DNA of 64,000 nucleotides from NCBI RefSeq assembly GCF_001649575.2, contig NC_051435.1, forward strand, positions 8,549,705 to 8,613,704, given 5' to 3'. Position numbers and translations under genes: made by a program. Shown here piece after piece: positions 1 through 11,838 of the stretch; the stretch's first letter is position 1; each line of letters starts with the position of its first letter. Under the pieces are notes generated by a model, which did no database searches, was not told the DNA's origin, and saw only the letters and a program-made list of their open reading frames with translations. Source of the DNA: Kryptolebias marmoratus (taxonomy: Eukaryota; Chordata; Actinopteri; Cyprinodontiformes; Rivulidae).

Positions 1-221
1 ACTGATTATTTAAACACGTAATCTCAAAGGCTTTTTTAGTCAATTAGTCAATTTTTTTTTAATTGTCAAAAATGTGGCTCAGTCATGTTTAGAACTTAGT
101 CCTAAAATTTAAATTTAATTTAAAAAAAAAATCTAAATTATTTGTCACCCAGTGAACAGCATAGATATGGTTCTGGCAGTTGTTTCATTGATTCTCACAT
201 CACACCACCTGCCTTTAATAG

Positions 222-443
222 ATCGAGAGCCACAGGTTGACATTTCGTGATCATGCAAAGGCCCGGGTGGACCATGGAGCAGACATCATCGTCCAGTCTC
301 CTGGTTTATCTGGCTCGGTGTCTCCCCACCGCCTCCGGGAAAGCCACCTATCATCCTCTGGCAGTCTCAACATGATGGAGTCTCCCCAGTTAGCAACCTT
401 AGCTGAGGATGTCACCGCAGCCCTGGCCAAGCAGGGTTTGTGA
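222..443 (+). CDS. map2: map2, last coding exon (C-terminal tail of microtubule-associated protein 2), partial
   Basis: Neuronal microtubule-binding protein; only the terminal coding exon lies in the window. An acceptor AG at 220-221 opens an in-frame reading of 73 codons ending in TGA at 441-443. It starts [20 protein letters not shown], the junction just after the last tubulin-binding repeat, and ends [21 protein letters not shown], the near-invariant C-terminus of MAP2. Tau ends similarly, but with DEVSASLAKQGL, and the VDHGA-II-QSPG stretch also favours MAP2 over tau or MAP4. Upstream exons lie outside the window. A small fish-specific difference sits around the RESHLSSSG segment. What is seen is the exon and its boundary; the gene identity comes from family knowledge and I consider it secure. 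Confidence 0.93.
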   Translation: MESHRLTFRDHAKARVDHGADIIVQSPGLSGSVSPHRLRESHLSSSGSLNMMESPQLATLAEDVTAALAKQGL

Positions 444-1445
444 ACACTGGATCTCTAGATTGCCAGTCTGCACCCCAGACTACCCTCATCTTTCCCTTTC
501 CGAACTTTTATGCTCTCACCTGCCATCCTGAAGCAAAGTGGTTACTGCTGCTCAGCTGAACCACAGCCTCGAAACATCTTTACTTCAAGATCCATCACTC
601 AACTTTAAGTAGAGACTAGAATTAGAAGCTATTGTGTTTTTGGTCTTATTTATCTTGTTTGTTGTCTATTTTAACCCTAAACATGTGCTTTTAAGATTTT
701 TTTTCTGTGTATATTTCTTTCTTTTTTTAAAATAATGTCACATAGAGTAGATTGAGTGCTGGTCCTAGATTAAGTGGGATATCCACTAATAGGTGCAGAC
801 CAAATATTGGTTTTGCTGGCCTTAGATTAATGTTTTAAAGAAGTTACAGCCTTTTTTTTCTATTACAAAAAACAAAAACAAATAACATGACAAGTACACC
901 ATGCTGCACATTTTGTTCTAGCTCAGTAAACGTGCATGGTTGCCAGATCCCCTAACAAAACAAGCATCCATACTGCAAGTCATCATTGTCACTCAAGACA
1001 TGATTATATTTAACAAAAATATATAGAGAAATGTATAAAATAGAAGTTGTCTGTCACCTTTCTCTTCTCAACACATCTTAAAAGATTACGGCTATAAAAT
1101 AATACTCCAAAATGACATTTATGCAAGAACTGTGACATGTTATGACAAGCATGTATGGATTCAAATATGAAAAAAGGCTCTTTTGTATTTTACCAAACTA
1201 ATTTTAGTAACTTATTTCCTCATTTATTGGATAAAGATGAAAAAGTTCATGTTTTGTAGTTTATAGTTGTTTACGGTGTAATGCTTGGTGACGATGTCCG
1301 AGACTAATTTTGGTGTTGCTAATGAATGCATTTCAGTCCTGTCGAAGAGCCTTACTCACTTGATCCTGCTCAGCCGCTCTGTACTAAACACTGGAGCTCA
1401 TTCCACAAACACTCATCTTGAAATAAAACCTTTAAGAGTATCTTG
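444..1445 (+). other. map2: probable map2 3' UTR with polyadenylation signal
   Basis: Non-coding sequence directly downstream of the map2 stop. A canonical AATAAA lies at 1422-1427, followed within about 20 bases by a GT-rich stretch (TTGTTGTG), which suits a cleavage site near 1445. Other AATAAA copies at about 1470 and 2103 could give longer UTRs. No open reading frame here looks coding. Confidence 0.5.
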
Positions 1446-3490
1446 TTGTGAAATATAAGCAGTACAGAAATAAATCCACTCATCAGAACTGTTTCAATTG
1501 CAAGGTACAACTTGGTCCCTGATATTTAGCAGAAAATGCTGCTACTCTAACAATTTGTGTGCGTGCGCGTATGTGTGCATTTAGTTCAGATTCCGAGATG
1601 TTTTAGGAGGATGCTACTGGAAAAGCTTTGTTTCGATGTTTAACCCTCCTGAAGCCCTCGTAACTGAAGAGAGGAAGAGAAGCCCGTGTAACTTCGGGTC
1701 CATTTGACCCGAAAGCCACGGGATGTTTGAGATGAAGAAGTTCTGGAATATACTTTTAAAAAAGCCTTAAAAAATTTAAAAAGACACTTCATGAAGAAAC
1801 ATTATCTGGTTGAAAGAACTCAACTCTTGTTATATCTGTTAGGAAAAAAAAAAGTGTTTGGGTGATTTTTGCCCCGCCCCCAGACTCCAGTCGTGGTATG
1901 AATTGCCTCCTGCCCAATTACTGTCCCCCTCCAAACGCAACTGTTTGTTTGCTTCTGTGTTTTTTCTGCATCCCCCATCTCCGTGTGCCTCTCCCCCACC
2001 TCCTGCTCCACCCTCGCATATCTTATTGTATTTAAAAAGTCAAGTAGATGTATGCAGTTTTTTCTCCTGTTGATATGACACCAATTACAATAATTAATGA
2101 CAATAAAAACAAGAAAAAAGGGACGCTGTACTGTTTTCTGTCTTCACTAACTAAATAAGAAAATAGATAGAAATTAACTGGAAACACAATTACATAGTTC
2201 ACCTAACTTCAGAAAGTAATGTTCTTCTAGTGTTTTTCTTTTTTCTTTTGTTTATTTTTTATATTCTGTCTAAAAAATTTAACTTTTATCATAATGTTTT
2301 CTTGGATTTGTTTCTGTTGAGAAAAGAAGTAATTCTAATGCACCAGCAAATCTGTTCTAATGTAACTAAAATCAAACACCAGTTGTTAAAGGGAAGGTTT
2401 TTTTAAGTGGAGTTCTATGGAAAGGCTACCAGCAGTCAGTATCTCACCTGAAGGACATAGCTGATTGAGTGAACTTAGTTTGGAATAATAAGGCAGTGTA
2501 CAAATCAATAAAATTGTGTTTGCTTGAAGTGCTATAATTAAATGTAATTAAGATTTATTTTGCATTAGATAGTTTCTCTGCCACGTCATACATAACAATT
2601 TCATTTTGTAATACATGTTTTTATATGAACCATGGCTGGTAATGAACCACAGATCCACACGGTCTTCTGTGTAAATTACCATCTAATGCATAATTGATGG
2701 CAGTGTAAAGATTTCTCAAATTGCATTTACATGAACCGTTATGAGATTGCAGTTGTTTTAGACTGGCAGTAGTCCACTTTTTTTTTCAAACTGAGGTTGT
2801 TCAGATGGCTGTGTGCTGAAAGCAAGACACTGACTGTTGATGACCTCTTCATAAAACCCGTCTCCAAGCTGTCCTTTTAAGTTAGTCTCTAAAAACTTTA
2901 TAAAAACACTCAAATTTGGACAAACTGAAGCCCAGGATTTATGAATCCAGTAAGTGATAAATTAATTGTAACTGGTGTATAATCTGCAGAATTAGAGGGC
3001 TGTGGTAGTTTGATGGTCTTGTAATTCTAAGGGCTGCAGGTAGGAGCTCAGGTTGCATCAGAAAGGACATCTGGCGTAAAAAAATCTTTATGCAAGTTTT
3101 CTCACTTCAACCCCTGGAAAAGGGAGCAGCCAAAGCAACAACATTATCTGCAGAATAATGTCATATTAAGACAACCTTCTTATTTGCAAACAAATAAATA
3201 TGTAATTTTTTTGAGTCGTGTAATTGTTTTAGTGTGTTTTGGCATGAGCTCAGTCTAGCTACTTAATATTCTCAGATGCAGTGTTTCAAGGGTTAATTAG
3301 TGGATATGTTTACAATCTCAGAAAGTTGGGTCAACTTTTAATAAAAATGCAAATGTGTCTTTTAAATGGATATCTGACTAAATTTATTGCCCAACTTTTG
3401 ATATGAAGCAGAGTCAGAAATTGTAAAATAAAATGGGAGTATGAAAAGTTTATTGTGAAATGGCAGAGGATACAACAGTTTAAGACTCAG
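1446..3490. other. intergenic spacer between the convergent map2 and myl1 genes
   Basis: AT-rich sequence with stop codons throughout and no recognisable gene. It contains a teleost-type dispersed element near 1640-1730 and a GC-rich, C-run segment around 1870-2020. Small open frames around 1820-2073 overlap on both strands and have low-complexity composition, so I do not call them genes. Both flanking genes end here, so alternative long 3' UTRs are possible. Confidence 0.5.
1640..1730. repeat. teleost dispersed element with a palindrome and a TTAA-CCCT end (possible piggyBac-type terminus)
   Basis: TTAA at 1640-1643 is followed at once by CCCTCCTG. Further in, 1693-1713 is a perfect palindrome: TTCGGGTC, a 5-base loop, GACCCGAA. 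A TTAACCCTCCTG start followed by a GGGTC/GACCC palindrome is a motif I recognise from many fish genomes. TTAA plus CCC is the target and tip pattern of piggyBac-like elements. No matching opposite end was clear; GGGTTAA near 3290 is only a weak candidate. The family assignment is inference. Confidence 0.4.
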
Positions 3491-3494
3491 GGAT

Positions 3495-3938
3495 GGATTG
3501 AGTGAAAGGTGGATTTATTTAGAAGGCCGGTCCTGGGGCCAAACCGATCACCTGATTGACAGATAGACAGCCAGCCAGATGATAAATGAGGAGGGAGTGG
3601 TCATCGTTATTCCACATCCCCCTCCATCACTGTTCCTCTTTAATTACAACCCCCCCAAAAAGATCAGGGTACTTGGATGAAGATGAGGAAAGAAGGACCT
3701 CGTGGGAAATAGTTACTGCTTTCCGAGTAGCAGGAGGAGGAAAAGAGAAAGAAAAAAAGCACCATTTGGACAAAAAAAAAAAAAAAAGTTGGACAAAACA
3801 TTGTAGGGTTCAGGAAGTGACATCTCTTAGTCCTTTGTTCCCCCTGCTTCCACAGATGATTCAGGAAACAGCGAGTGGATGTCGCGACACCATGGGGTCT
3901 GCTCTATTCAGTGCTCACCACCTGCAGTGGCAGGGTCC
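3495..3938 (-). other. myl1: myl1 3' UTR, possibly containing an intron
   Basis: On the minus strand an AATAAA signal lies at 3519-3514, about 420 bases after the myl1 stop codon, putting the likely transcript end near 3495. Just after the stop there is a donor-like CTGCAG|GTGGTGAG (about 3922). Further on, a long pyrimidine tract (minus strand, about 3790-3722) leads to a possible acceptor. Vertebrate alkali light-chain genes commonly have a non-coding last exon, so a UTR intron is plausible but not proven. Confidence 0.5.
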
Positions 3939-6900
3939 TTACACAGACATGATGTGCTTGACAAAGGCTGGAGATGAAGACCAAGGCAGCAAAAAGAAAG
4001 GAAAGAGATAAAAATGAGTAATGTAAGTAATAAATGAAAAGAAAATCTCCAAATGACTGTATTCAAAGACAAAAAGAACTACAATACTACTGTTCAATGT
4101 CTTTGACCTGGTTTATATACTATTTAATACTCTGTATTATGGTAAGAATTCATACCAATAAATGTGGTCACTTGTTTTAAATGGGATATAACCTTAAACA
4201 TTTCCAGTTTGTAAATAGATCTGTGCTCTATTTGTTTTATAGTCTTGGTAACCATATTTCTAATGAGCTGACTATATTGTTAGCTAATGTTACATCTTAT
4301 TTGGCCCAGTGTGATGTAGCCCAATGCACAAAGCAGAGTAAAAATTATATTAAAACATGGTAGACAACTGGGAAATTACAATAGTAGTGCACTTTTTCCT
4401 GTAAATAACCCTCAGATCCACTACTCTAAGCTCCTAGTTCTAAGATCAGCATGGGAATGGGCGATGACTAACCTCAAAGTTGTAAAACTCAAGTTAACTA
4501 ACCAAGAAGTGATGTCTTGGTGGCTACTTTCATCAATCTTATACTACCTATAAAAAACATTGGTATGAACTAAAGTTGAAATTGATACTCTAGAATATTT
4601 TTGTTGTTTAGTGGAGGGTAAAGTTCACAGTTCACAGTTTTTCTTTGTAGGTAGTCTTCTCAAAAATAAAATGATAATAAAAAGCTATAACTGCAGCTGA
4701 TGTTCCTGTTTGGTTGTTAGAGTATGATTGGGCATTAGTAAAATAATAGGTTGTGTCACGGAATTAGTAGTAAAAATGGTTTAATTTTTATTCCTAGTCC
4801 TAATCTTTTTCTATTTATTGTTATTATTATTAACCAGAATAGTTGCAGTACTATTTTGATTATGTTTAATTTGTGTCTCACCCTCATAGTTGACACAGCC
4901 ATTCTCATCCTCCTGTCCGGCCATGAGAGCGTCAATCTCAGCCTCATTCATCTTCTCTCCTGCAGGAGGAGTCAGAAGACATCCAGTGTTAAAACCACAC
5001 AAAGCAACACAAGCCCAAACCAATTAGATGCAGCGTTGTAGGACTAACCCAGTGTTGACAGGACGATACGCAGCTCAGCACCCATCACTGTGCCGTTGCC
5101 CTCCTTGTCAAAGACACGCAGACCCTCAACATAGTCCTCAAAACCTGCCTTGTTTGGGCTGTTGATGATGGTCTGGAGCATAGGGAGGAAGCTCTCGAAC
5201 TCTACTCTCTTGTTGGCCATGTCTGCAGGAAAGGATAGAAATTACATTTGTCAACCAAGAAAAAGGGGTCATGAGATGAGACTGAGTTTTTGTGACAAGA
5301 TGCTTCAGCTGATGGGTTCAGTGCTTTGTCCATAATACGTTCCTGTACAGCTCTTTTAAAAGCAGTTAAAGTCATTGCCAAAGTCCTGCTTTAACCACAT
5401 CTACAGTTTTTCAAGAGTACAACCATATACCTTTTAACATTTTACAGTTTAGTGACTTAGTAATAATTCTGAGCAACACAGGACAAGTGAGAAAAGTTAT
5501 GCGGCAGTGCCCTCTTCTGGTGAAAAACCTTCATGCCTATCTTTTTTCCACAGTGAGTGGGGTTAAACCTACTCCCAAGCTGCACTTTGCAAAACTTTGA
5601 AATTGCAGCACAAACTTCAATTAGAACAGAGATGTGTGTATTGGTCAACTTTGCTAATCAAATGTAAAAGTTACTGAATGCTTCACTTACCTTCAGCTGA
5701 GGGGTTTCCAAGCAGTTTGTTCACCTCCTTGTTGGTGGGGTTCTGTCCCAGAGCACGCATAATGTCAGCGATCTGGTTGTAAGCCACCTTGTTGTCACCC
5801 ACCCTGTCGAACAGGCCGAAGGCCTCTCTGTAGTCTGTTGAATCAAGGGAGAAGAGACTATGTTCACTTCATCCACCCAGTGCCTTCAAATTCACTGAGT
5901 TATATGCATTTTTGTGTGTGTCAGCGATGTTTGAGGTTATAATCCCTATAATTACTATGTGGCACTTTTGTCTTGTTTTCTATACCCTGAAGGATTTCAA
6001 ACTCAAACTGTGGCAACTTGTTTTTTTTTTTTTTTTTTTTTTTTACGTTAAATGGTATTAACTACATCAGTTTTTGGAATTTATGATTGCAAGAATACAT
6101 TTTTTCATTTATTTTAAATTCCTAAAAATCAAGGTATGTTTTCATTTTTAAAGTCTATTTTTTTTTGCTAATTTTTTTATCATCTTGGATTTTAAAAAAT
6201 CCCAGCACAAAAAGACATAAGTGGATGTAAAAAATACACTAATAGTGACAGTGAAATGCATGTTTTCTCTCAACTCTATTTTTATTTTTTAGATAAAAAG
6301 CAGCTAGTTGTTGCACACCTGCCACCAGGTGAAAGCAATTACTCTGCTTACTGACAGGGAAAACACATAAGTGCAAGACATCCAAGAAGGTTGAGGTATT
6401 ATTGGCTGAATGGACTGACTCCTGCCGAGCCCTGTCACCCCATGCACTATTTCAGTTCCAGCTGTCTCCTTCTCTCACAGCAGAGCTGTGGCTTCTTTTA
6501 AAAGACCACCTTGGAATTGATAAACATAGCTGAGAATATGAGCCCCTCCTTTTAAAGGCAAGGCCTTCTGTGAGCGAGCCGGGTAAAAGTAGGGAATGCT
6601 GACTGCAGTGTAACCAGCAGCCGGTCAGACAGCGGGTCTGGTCCCACGGTGGCCAATAGGAACCAGCAGAACACAGGTGTTTTTTTCTGTCAAACACTGC
6701 ACTGTCATACTATTGTTCTTTTTTTAAATTTATGCTAAGCATTAAGCTTTTTTGCTTGTTCCTCCACACAAACTATTTAATTTCACTGATCAAAAGGCTG
6801 AACCTAATGTCAGGATCCAAGGCTGTATTGAAGTATTTTGTGATATCAGATTGTTTTCTCGTTAAAAGAGCTTTCATTTGTATTACTGTGTAGTGAAGTT

Positions 6901-8392
6901 TTAATGCTTCTTATTTTGACAGTGTTTGATTTTTCTGTTCTGGTTGTGGCTGATAGTTTAATCAGATGTTTACCACTTACTTACAGTAATTTTTTAAAGT
7001 GCTGTGCAGGTAACAAATGCAGCTATATTCTCTGTGAACACATTTATCATTTTCATACAACAATTAAAGGATTCAACCAAGTTACAATGCTTTTGTTTTA
7101 GTAAAACCACAACACAGGTAAAATCTTTGGTGAGATCGGATTACATTTTAAATTTTTATTCATAATTTTTACATTATCCATAATTGCTGAAAATGTAATC
7201 TTTGTGACATCTTTACAGCCTACTTATAACTGACTCTCCATAGTAACAATTTACTCCTTTGGCCACTCTCAAATACCACAAGGCATTCGATATTCTAGAG
7301 GAATGTCAAAACACATAAATGATTGAGGTGGCCACCTGCCCGGAGCCCTTTGACACCTGTCACTGAGTGTAATGCAGGTTTTAAGTGGTTTGTTCATTTT
7401 AAAGCTTTCTATTTTATGATACTTTTAGGTTATTAAACTTTCTAATAGAGATTTATTACTGACTGTCAATAGGTTTTTATGTCCATTGTAATGAATTTTG
7501 TCAAATGTCATGTGATGCAGTGTCATGTGATTGCAAAGGTAAGAGGTGATTTACATACCTTCAACCTGGTCTGCGCTGAACTCTATCTACAAGCCAATAG
7601 AAAGCAGCTGTGTAAGTGCTAAATGTGCAAAAACATGTCATGAACAATTTCATCCAGAACACCAACAGAACTAAAAGCACTTTGCATATAATGTTCACAA
7701 CACAAACACAAACACAGTAATTTGTGTCTTTTCCAAAGCTAGCTTCAGGTGGAGGCACCTGACCTGTGTTGTTCCATCTTTAGCTACATTAACATGTCCA
7801 CATTTGGAGTCATTTTGCATTGCCATTGTGCATTAGTCACTACTCAATAAATCCAATCCAGAAAGACCTGGGAGTGGTCTAAACCAAGATGAGCTATCCA
7901 TGGTTCTGCTCAGTCTGCTCAGTTTTGTGTGTTGTCTCCCAGACCTGAAGCTGCTCTCACTGCCTCCTGTGTAGATGCTAAAAATGTTTAAATAAATCTA
8001 GTTTTTCTCGTGCAAAACAGATGACTCTTGCTTGCAAAAAGGGTGCCTCTTCTAACCTCACATTATCAACTCCTTAAAAGTATAAAGGACAAATTAGAAC
8101 TTTTCAATTTGAGCAGGTGCCCTAACAATCTCTCCACTTTGAAGAACTGCAGTCAGAAAGTTTTGTCACGCACATCTGAGTGAAATAAAGTCCAAGCTCT
8201 TCCTGAGCAGCGTGCATCATATCACTTGCTCCTTACATCAATCAGATAAAGCCTTTAATGTCAGTGTACCTTGACGGAGGACAGGTCGACAGCTGCAGCC
8301 TTAGGAGCCGGTGCAGGTTCTGGTGCCGGTGCTGGTGCAGGTGCGGGTTCAGCCTTCTTGGCGGGAGCTTTGGGATCCTTCTTAGGTGCCAT
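3939..8392 (-). CDS. myl1: myl1, fast skeletal muscle myosin alkali (essential) light chain 1; six coding exons
   Basis: Essential light chain that wraps the lever arm of fast-muscle myosin heavy chain in the sarcomere. Coding exons (minus strand, in order): 8392-8270, 7586-7559, 5834-5691, 5222-5049, 4959-4882, 3967-3939; 576 nt, 191 aa plus stop. All junctions are GT-AG and phases agree; sizes 28, 144, 174 and 78 match the mammalian MYL1 exons as I know them. The N-terminus is [13 protein letters not shown] followed by an Ala-Pro-rich arm of about 15 residues, the actin-contacting extension of the long MLC1 isoform. The body shows EF-hand-like helices ([36 protein letters not shown]) and ends [10 protein letters not shown], the light-chain 1/3 C-terminus. 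The ATG at 8392 is chosen because it gives the conserved MAPKKD start. No short MLC3-type first exon was found. It diverges from cps1. Confidence 0.95.
6021..6044 (+). repeat. poly(T) tract in myl1 intron 2
   Basis: 24 consecutive T residues on the plus strand (A on the gene strand). No attached retrotransposon was recognised. Confidence 0.9.
6440..6690 (-). promoter_or_regulatory. candidate internal promoter or enhancer in myl1 intron 2
   Basis: Relatively GC-rich block inside an AT-rich intron. Read on the minus strand it has, in order, a CACCTG E-box, ATTGG (reverse CCAAT), a TATA-like TTTAAAAGG followed by AGGGGC, and further down a CAGCTG E-box. In mammals the short MLC3 isoform starts from a promoter inside this gene, so this could be the remnant or counterpart. 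However, it lies downstream of the 28-nt exon, and I could not find an MLC3-type first exon after it. The motif cluster is seen; the function is inference. Confidence 0.3.
7559..7586 (-). CDS. myl1: myl1 28-nt micro-exon (MLC1-specific exon)
   Basis: Tiny exon encoding IEFSADQVE plus one base of the next codon. It is bounded by TTGTAG acceptor and GTATGT donor on the minus strand. It links the Ala-Pro arm to the EF-hand body. The equivalent mammalian exon is used only in the long light-chain-1 transcript. It is too short for ordinary ORF detection and is supported by phase and by family sequence. Confidence 0.9.
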
Positions 8393-8510
8393 TTCAATTA
8401 ATGTTTAAACTACTTTGTCCCAGAAGCACAGACAATTCCCAGTTTGGGTGACACACAAGGAGTGTAACACAGAATGGAGGGGACTCAGAGGAAGAAATCC
8501 CTGTCTGGGC

Positions 8511-8521
8511 GTATATATATC
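8511..8521 (-). promoter_or_regulatory. myl1: myl1 TATA box
   Basis: TATATATA on the minus strand about 120 bases upstream of the myl1 ATG, implying a start of transcription near 8485 and a 5' UTR of about 90 bases. A CCAAT box lies on the same strand at 8573-8569. An A/T-rich MEF2- or CArG-like element (GGAAAAATAGC) lies at 8534-8524, immediately upstream of the TATA box. This spacing is typical of a muscle structural-gene promoter. Confidence 0.7.
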
Positions 8522-8568
8522 GGGCTATTTTTCCTCCTGACCCTCGTCAACAATGTTCCCGTGTAAGG

Positions 8569-8573
8569 ATTGG
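8569..8573 (-). promoter_or_regulatory. myl1: CCAAT box of the myl1 promoter
   Basis: CCAAT read on the minus strand, about 50 bases upstream of the TATA box, a usual distance for NF-Y binding. Support is from position and sequence only. Confidence 0.5.
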
Positions 8574-9169
8574 ATGGCTCATGGGAGGGTGTGTGGGAGA
8601 ATGTGATGGACTTCTCTCTAAACTTAGAATATAAAGTTGCAGGCCAGAGAGAGTTTATTCATTCAATTAATCAGAAATGAAAACAGTGGACGTGGCGTGA
8701 AAGGTTAACAGCAGGTATATAGAGTTTGCTCTGGACCACGTTTCACTTTTACGCACAGGATTGCGTATCATTACGCACAGAACATCCGGATAACACATTT
8801 AGAAGATGATTCAAGGTGGTTTATTAGGGTTCAAGCGTAGATAATTACATTTAAAAAAATCATGCTAGTTGTAAACTCTTACAGAACAAGTTAAAGAGAC
8901 TGCAAGAGCATGTTGCATCAAAGTGAGAACTACTACATCAGGCCAAAAATCTAAATGATTGATGAGTAATAATAAACAATAAAATAAAAGTAAGAACTTT
9001 TTCTGGACTCTTAAATGCATTCATGATGAAATGGCTGCAGGATCAGTGTCTTTCTGATATATAATTTATAATTAGAAAAGTTTTGAGTTTTTTTTCTGAG
9101 AATTTCCGTTTGAGTCTTTGAGAAAAAAATGTGACTTAGAGAAATTTTATTTTTAATGCCAGACTGTCA

Positions 9170-9830
9170 GTAGTTCAGCCTCCAGATGGGTGACTTGAAG
9201 GGATGTCTTTCACATCTAATAGTTTGATTCTGGTCTTTGTGTTGTGTAAAGCAGCACCTTTGTTCAGTTTGGTGCCCCTCCACCATCCCCATCCGGGATG
9301 GATGTGATGTAAAAGCACAAGGAGATGGAGCTCTTGAGCAGCTTTCAGCTGCTGATGCCAGTAACACAGACAAGGCCAAGAGTGCAAATTCTGCCTCCTT
9401 AATTCTTGTCTATATCCGTCTCCTAGCCCCAGGGGTGCAGCCCAGCCCCCACCACTAAGACAGGGGCTGGTGACGAAGGAACTGCATAAAATCATTCAGC
9501 CGCCCGCCCCCTGGCCTGCACACACCCCACCCACTTGCTTTCACTGACCCCATCTCCGTCAGGGTATAAGCCACAGAAAGCCCAGTCTCTCAGCTGTCAT
9601 CTACCCCCGGCACTCCACTGCATCTTCTCTGCGTCTGACTTCCCTTCATTCCCTCCCCTATAGAAACCCTGCCCCAGTGTTTGCACCTGTGCTGCAGTCC
9701 AATCTGAGCTCCACTATAGAATCTTAATGGATTCAACAGCCTGGTAGAGCTGGGCTTTATTAAGATGTGATGGCAGGTCAGCTTATGAAAGTGGTGGTGG
9801 TGGGGCAGATAAAGTCTGTTTGGCAATCAC
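9170..9830. promoter_or_regulatory. GC-rich candidate regulatory block upstream of myl1
   Basis: A block of higher GC and higher complexity, 0.8-1.4 kb upstream of myl1. It has CAGCTG E-boxes near 9348 and 9594, C-rich runs near 9440-9530, and a TATAAG at about 9563 that would drive plus-strand transcription. No open frame looks coding. It could be a muscle enhancer or the start of a non-coding transcript. The motifs are seen; the role is inferred. Confidence 0.25.
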
Positions 9831-11621
9831 AAGTAACCTCACAAGTTTCACTTTGTGAATGAAAAGAAACCTTTCTTTTTACTGTTCGTGATTTAAAAAA
9901 AATCTAAAATAAAAACTAAAAACAATTGAAGTACAATACATCTGAATTCCCTCAATATATAATCCAATCTTTTTTTTTCAGATTAAGTTGTTTGCTCCAA
10001 CAGTTTATAAATATGTTTTGCTGTTCTATTACAGAATCTTTTAAAATATCACCTTAGTAAACATGTACAATGTTCCCATAACTAAATATGTAGGCTCTTA
10101 TTCATCATCAGTGCAAAGCTTCTTTAAGAACATGATCCTGGAGGTGTGAGGTCAGATCTTTAAGTGGAAGAAGAAACTTCTGTTCAACAAAGGCAGCAGT
10201 GCTAATCTCTTAGGATTTCATTAAAGAAATGACTGTCCTCCATCATGGCAAAATGAAAAAAGTAAAAAGAATTTTAAAAGTCAAGGTATTTGGTCCATGA
10301 TTTATTTCAACTATTTCTATTTATTGATACAGTTCAAAATAAAGAGTTTAGTGGTGCATCTGCACACACACACAAAAGAACAAGACAAAAGCTGAAAACT
10401 TTTGTCGGAATTCTCTCTTACAAAAAAATAAACAAATAAACAAACAAGAACATGGTGCTTTATCTTATATTGGTAAGTGTTTAGAAGTAGTGAAATATTT
10501 GGAGGCTCCTTTATCATTTGCAGTACTTTGCACAGCTTTCTTTTGGCAGACTTGAAAGGAATCATATTAAATCCTGCATTTCTTAAAACACCATAAAACA
10601 CATTTAAGACAAGCATGAATAATTAAACTTTCTTTCAACAGCTATAGCAGATTTATAAATGTGTACAAGCAAAATAGCAGCCTCTAAAATGGTTAAAAAC
10701 TTTGCTCGCTACAACAAAGGGTTTACACAAGAGGCTAAGAAGTGAATGAGCATGATTAATAATTCATTTTTAAATTGTACGGCATGACCAATCATCAAAA
10801 ATAACCGGTATCAATATACCTGTCAAAATGTTTTATATTATATATTTTTTTAAAAAGTTGTCTTAAATATGTTTGTTCATTCATTTGATCTATTTCAGGC
10901 CTGACATGTGTGCTGCTGTTGACCCGGGGAAGTGCAGTGTCACGTTTGACACGTTCAGGCAAACGGTGGGCTCATCTTTGGGGTCTTCTCCTGTTCTGTG
11001 ACCTCACATAAATGCCATTAATATCCATCTATCCATCCATGTACAATGTTAAAGTACCTGCCTATTTTTGCTGTCACTGGTGTGATTTCTCACAATGTGT
11101 GGAATCCGTGCCACGTCTTCTTAGCTGTGCTGTATACATGACAGTGTTGAGACAGTGTCCTTAAATGCCTCAAGCATTTGTTGATTTGTGGATTGGTGAA
11201 GTCCAAAGCTCAATGAAGGAAGAGGAAACACGGAAAAGGCTTCTTTAGGAGTACTGTTTTGTATGGTGGGGAGTTAGCTAGTGAAACAACACCTATTTAA
11301 AATTATCCTAGTTAGGGCCACGATTAAGAGCACTCAGTTGAGCTGTCAGAGCAAGTGATAGTTTGTTTGGCTTGTATTCCCGTTTTGGCAACCTTGTTTT
11401 TCAGATGGCCAGAATTACTTTGTTTGTGTTTTTTTTTTTCCACTAAAAAGTTCAGACTGCCTATTTGTGAAATACCAATTTTGCATTTAAAACTTACAGT
11501 TTTTATCAAAATATTTTGCAAAGATGTTTTTAAAGCATGTATTTGATTCTCAGGCTGATGGAACAAACTCAAAAATATATATATTTATTTGGGAAACTGT
11601 TACGGGAGGCAACAACAAAAG

Positions 11622-11838
11622 TGGCGTCCCTATCTCCAGCAATCAACAATCAGGAGGTGGGGGTACAATCCGGATAGGTCACATGTCTGCCACAGGGTAA
11701 TCATATGACTACGCACGTACACACTCACAACCAGGATTGATTTAGTGCATGTTTTTTGGACTGTGGGAAGAAACTGGAGCCTCCAAAGAAAACCCGCCCA
11801 TGCATGTGGAGAACACGCACAGACCTTTTTGCGGTGAG
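11622..11838 (-). repeat. dispersed teleost repeat, degraded copy (inverted)
   Basis: Reads as the reverse of a very common fish repeat. A segment of the type TTTGGACTGTGGGAAGAAACTGGAGC is preceded by a run resembling 'gtacaccctggacaggt...catcacagggt' and followed by 'gagaacacgcacagac'. Same family as the copies at 13071, 15179, 32102, 36207, 38371 and 62213. I recognise the family but do not assign a database name. Confidence 0.6.

Noticed and set aside
3586..4011. 141-codon plus-strand open frame
   Set aside because: It lies antisense to the myl1 last coding exon and 3' UTR, is lysine/glutamate-rich from a purine tract, and matches no family.
4882..5041. Plus-strand frame overlapping myl1 exon 5
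   Set aside because: It is the antisense shadow of the myl1 exon that reads [12 protein letters not shown] on the minus strand.
9175..9495. 106-codon minus-strand frame in the GC-rich block
   Set aside because: Overlaps other frames on both strands, no family resemblance; better explained as non-coding GC-rich sequence.
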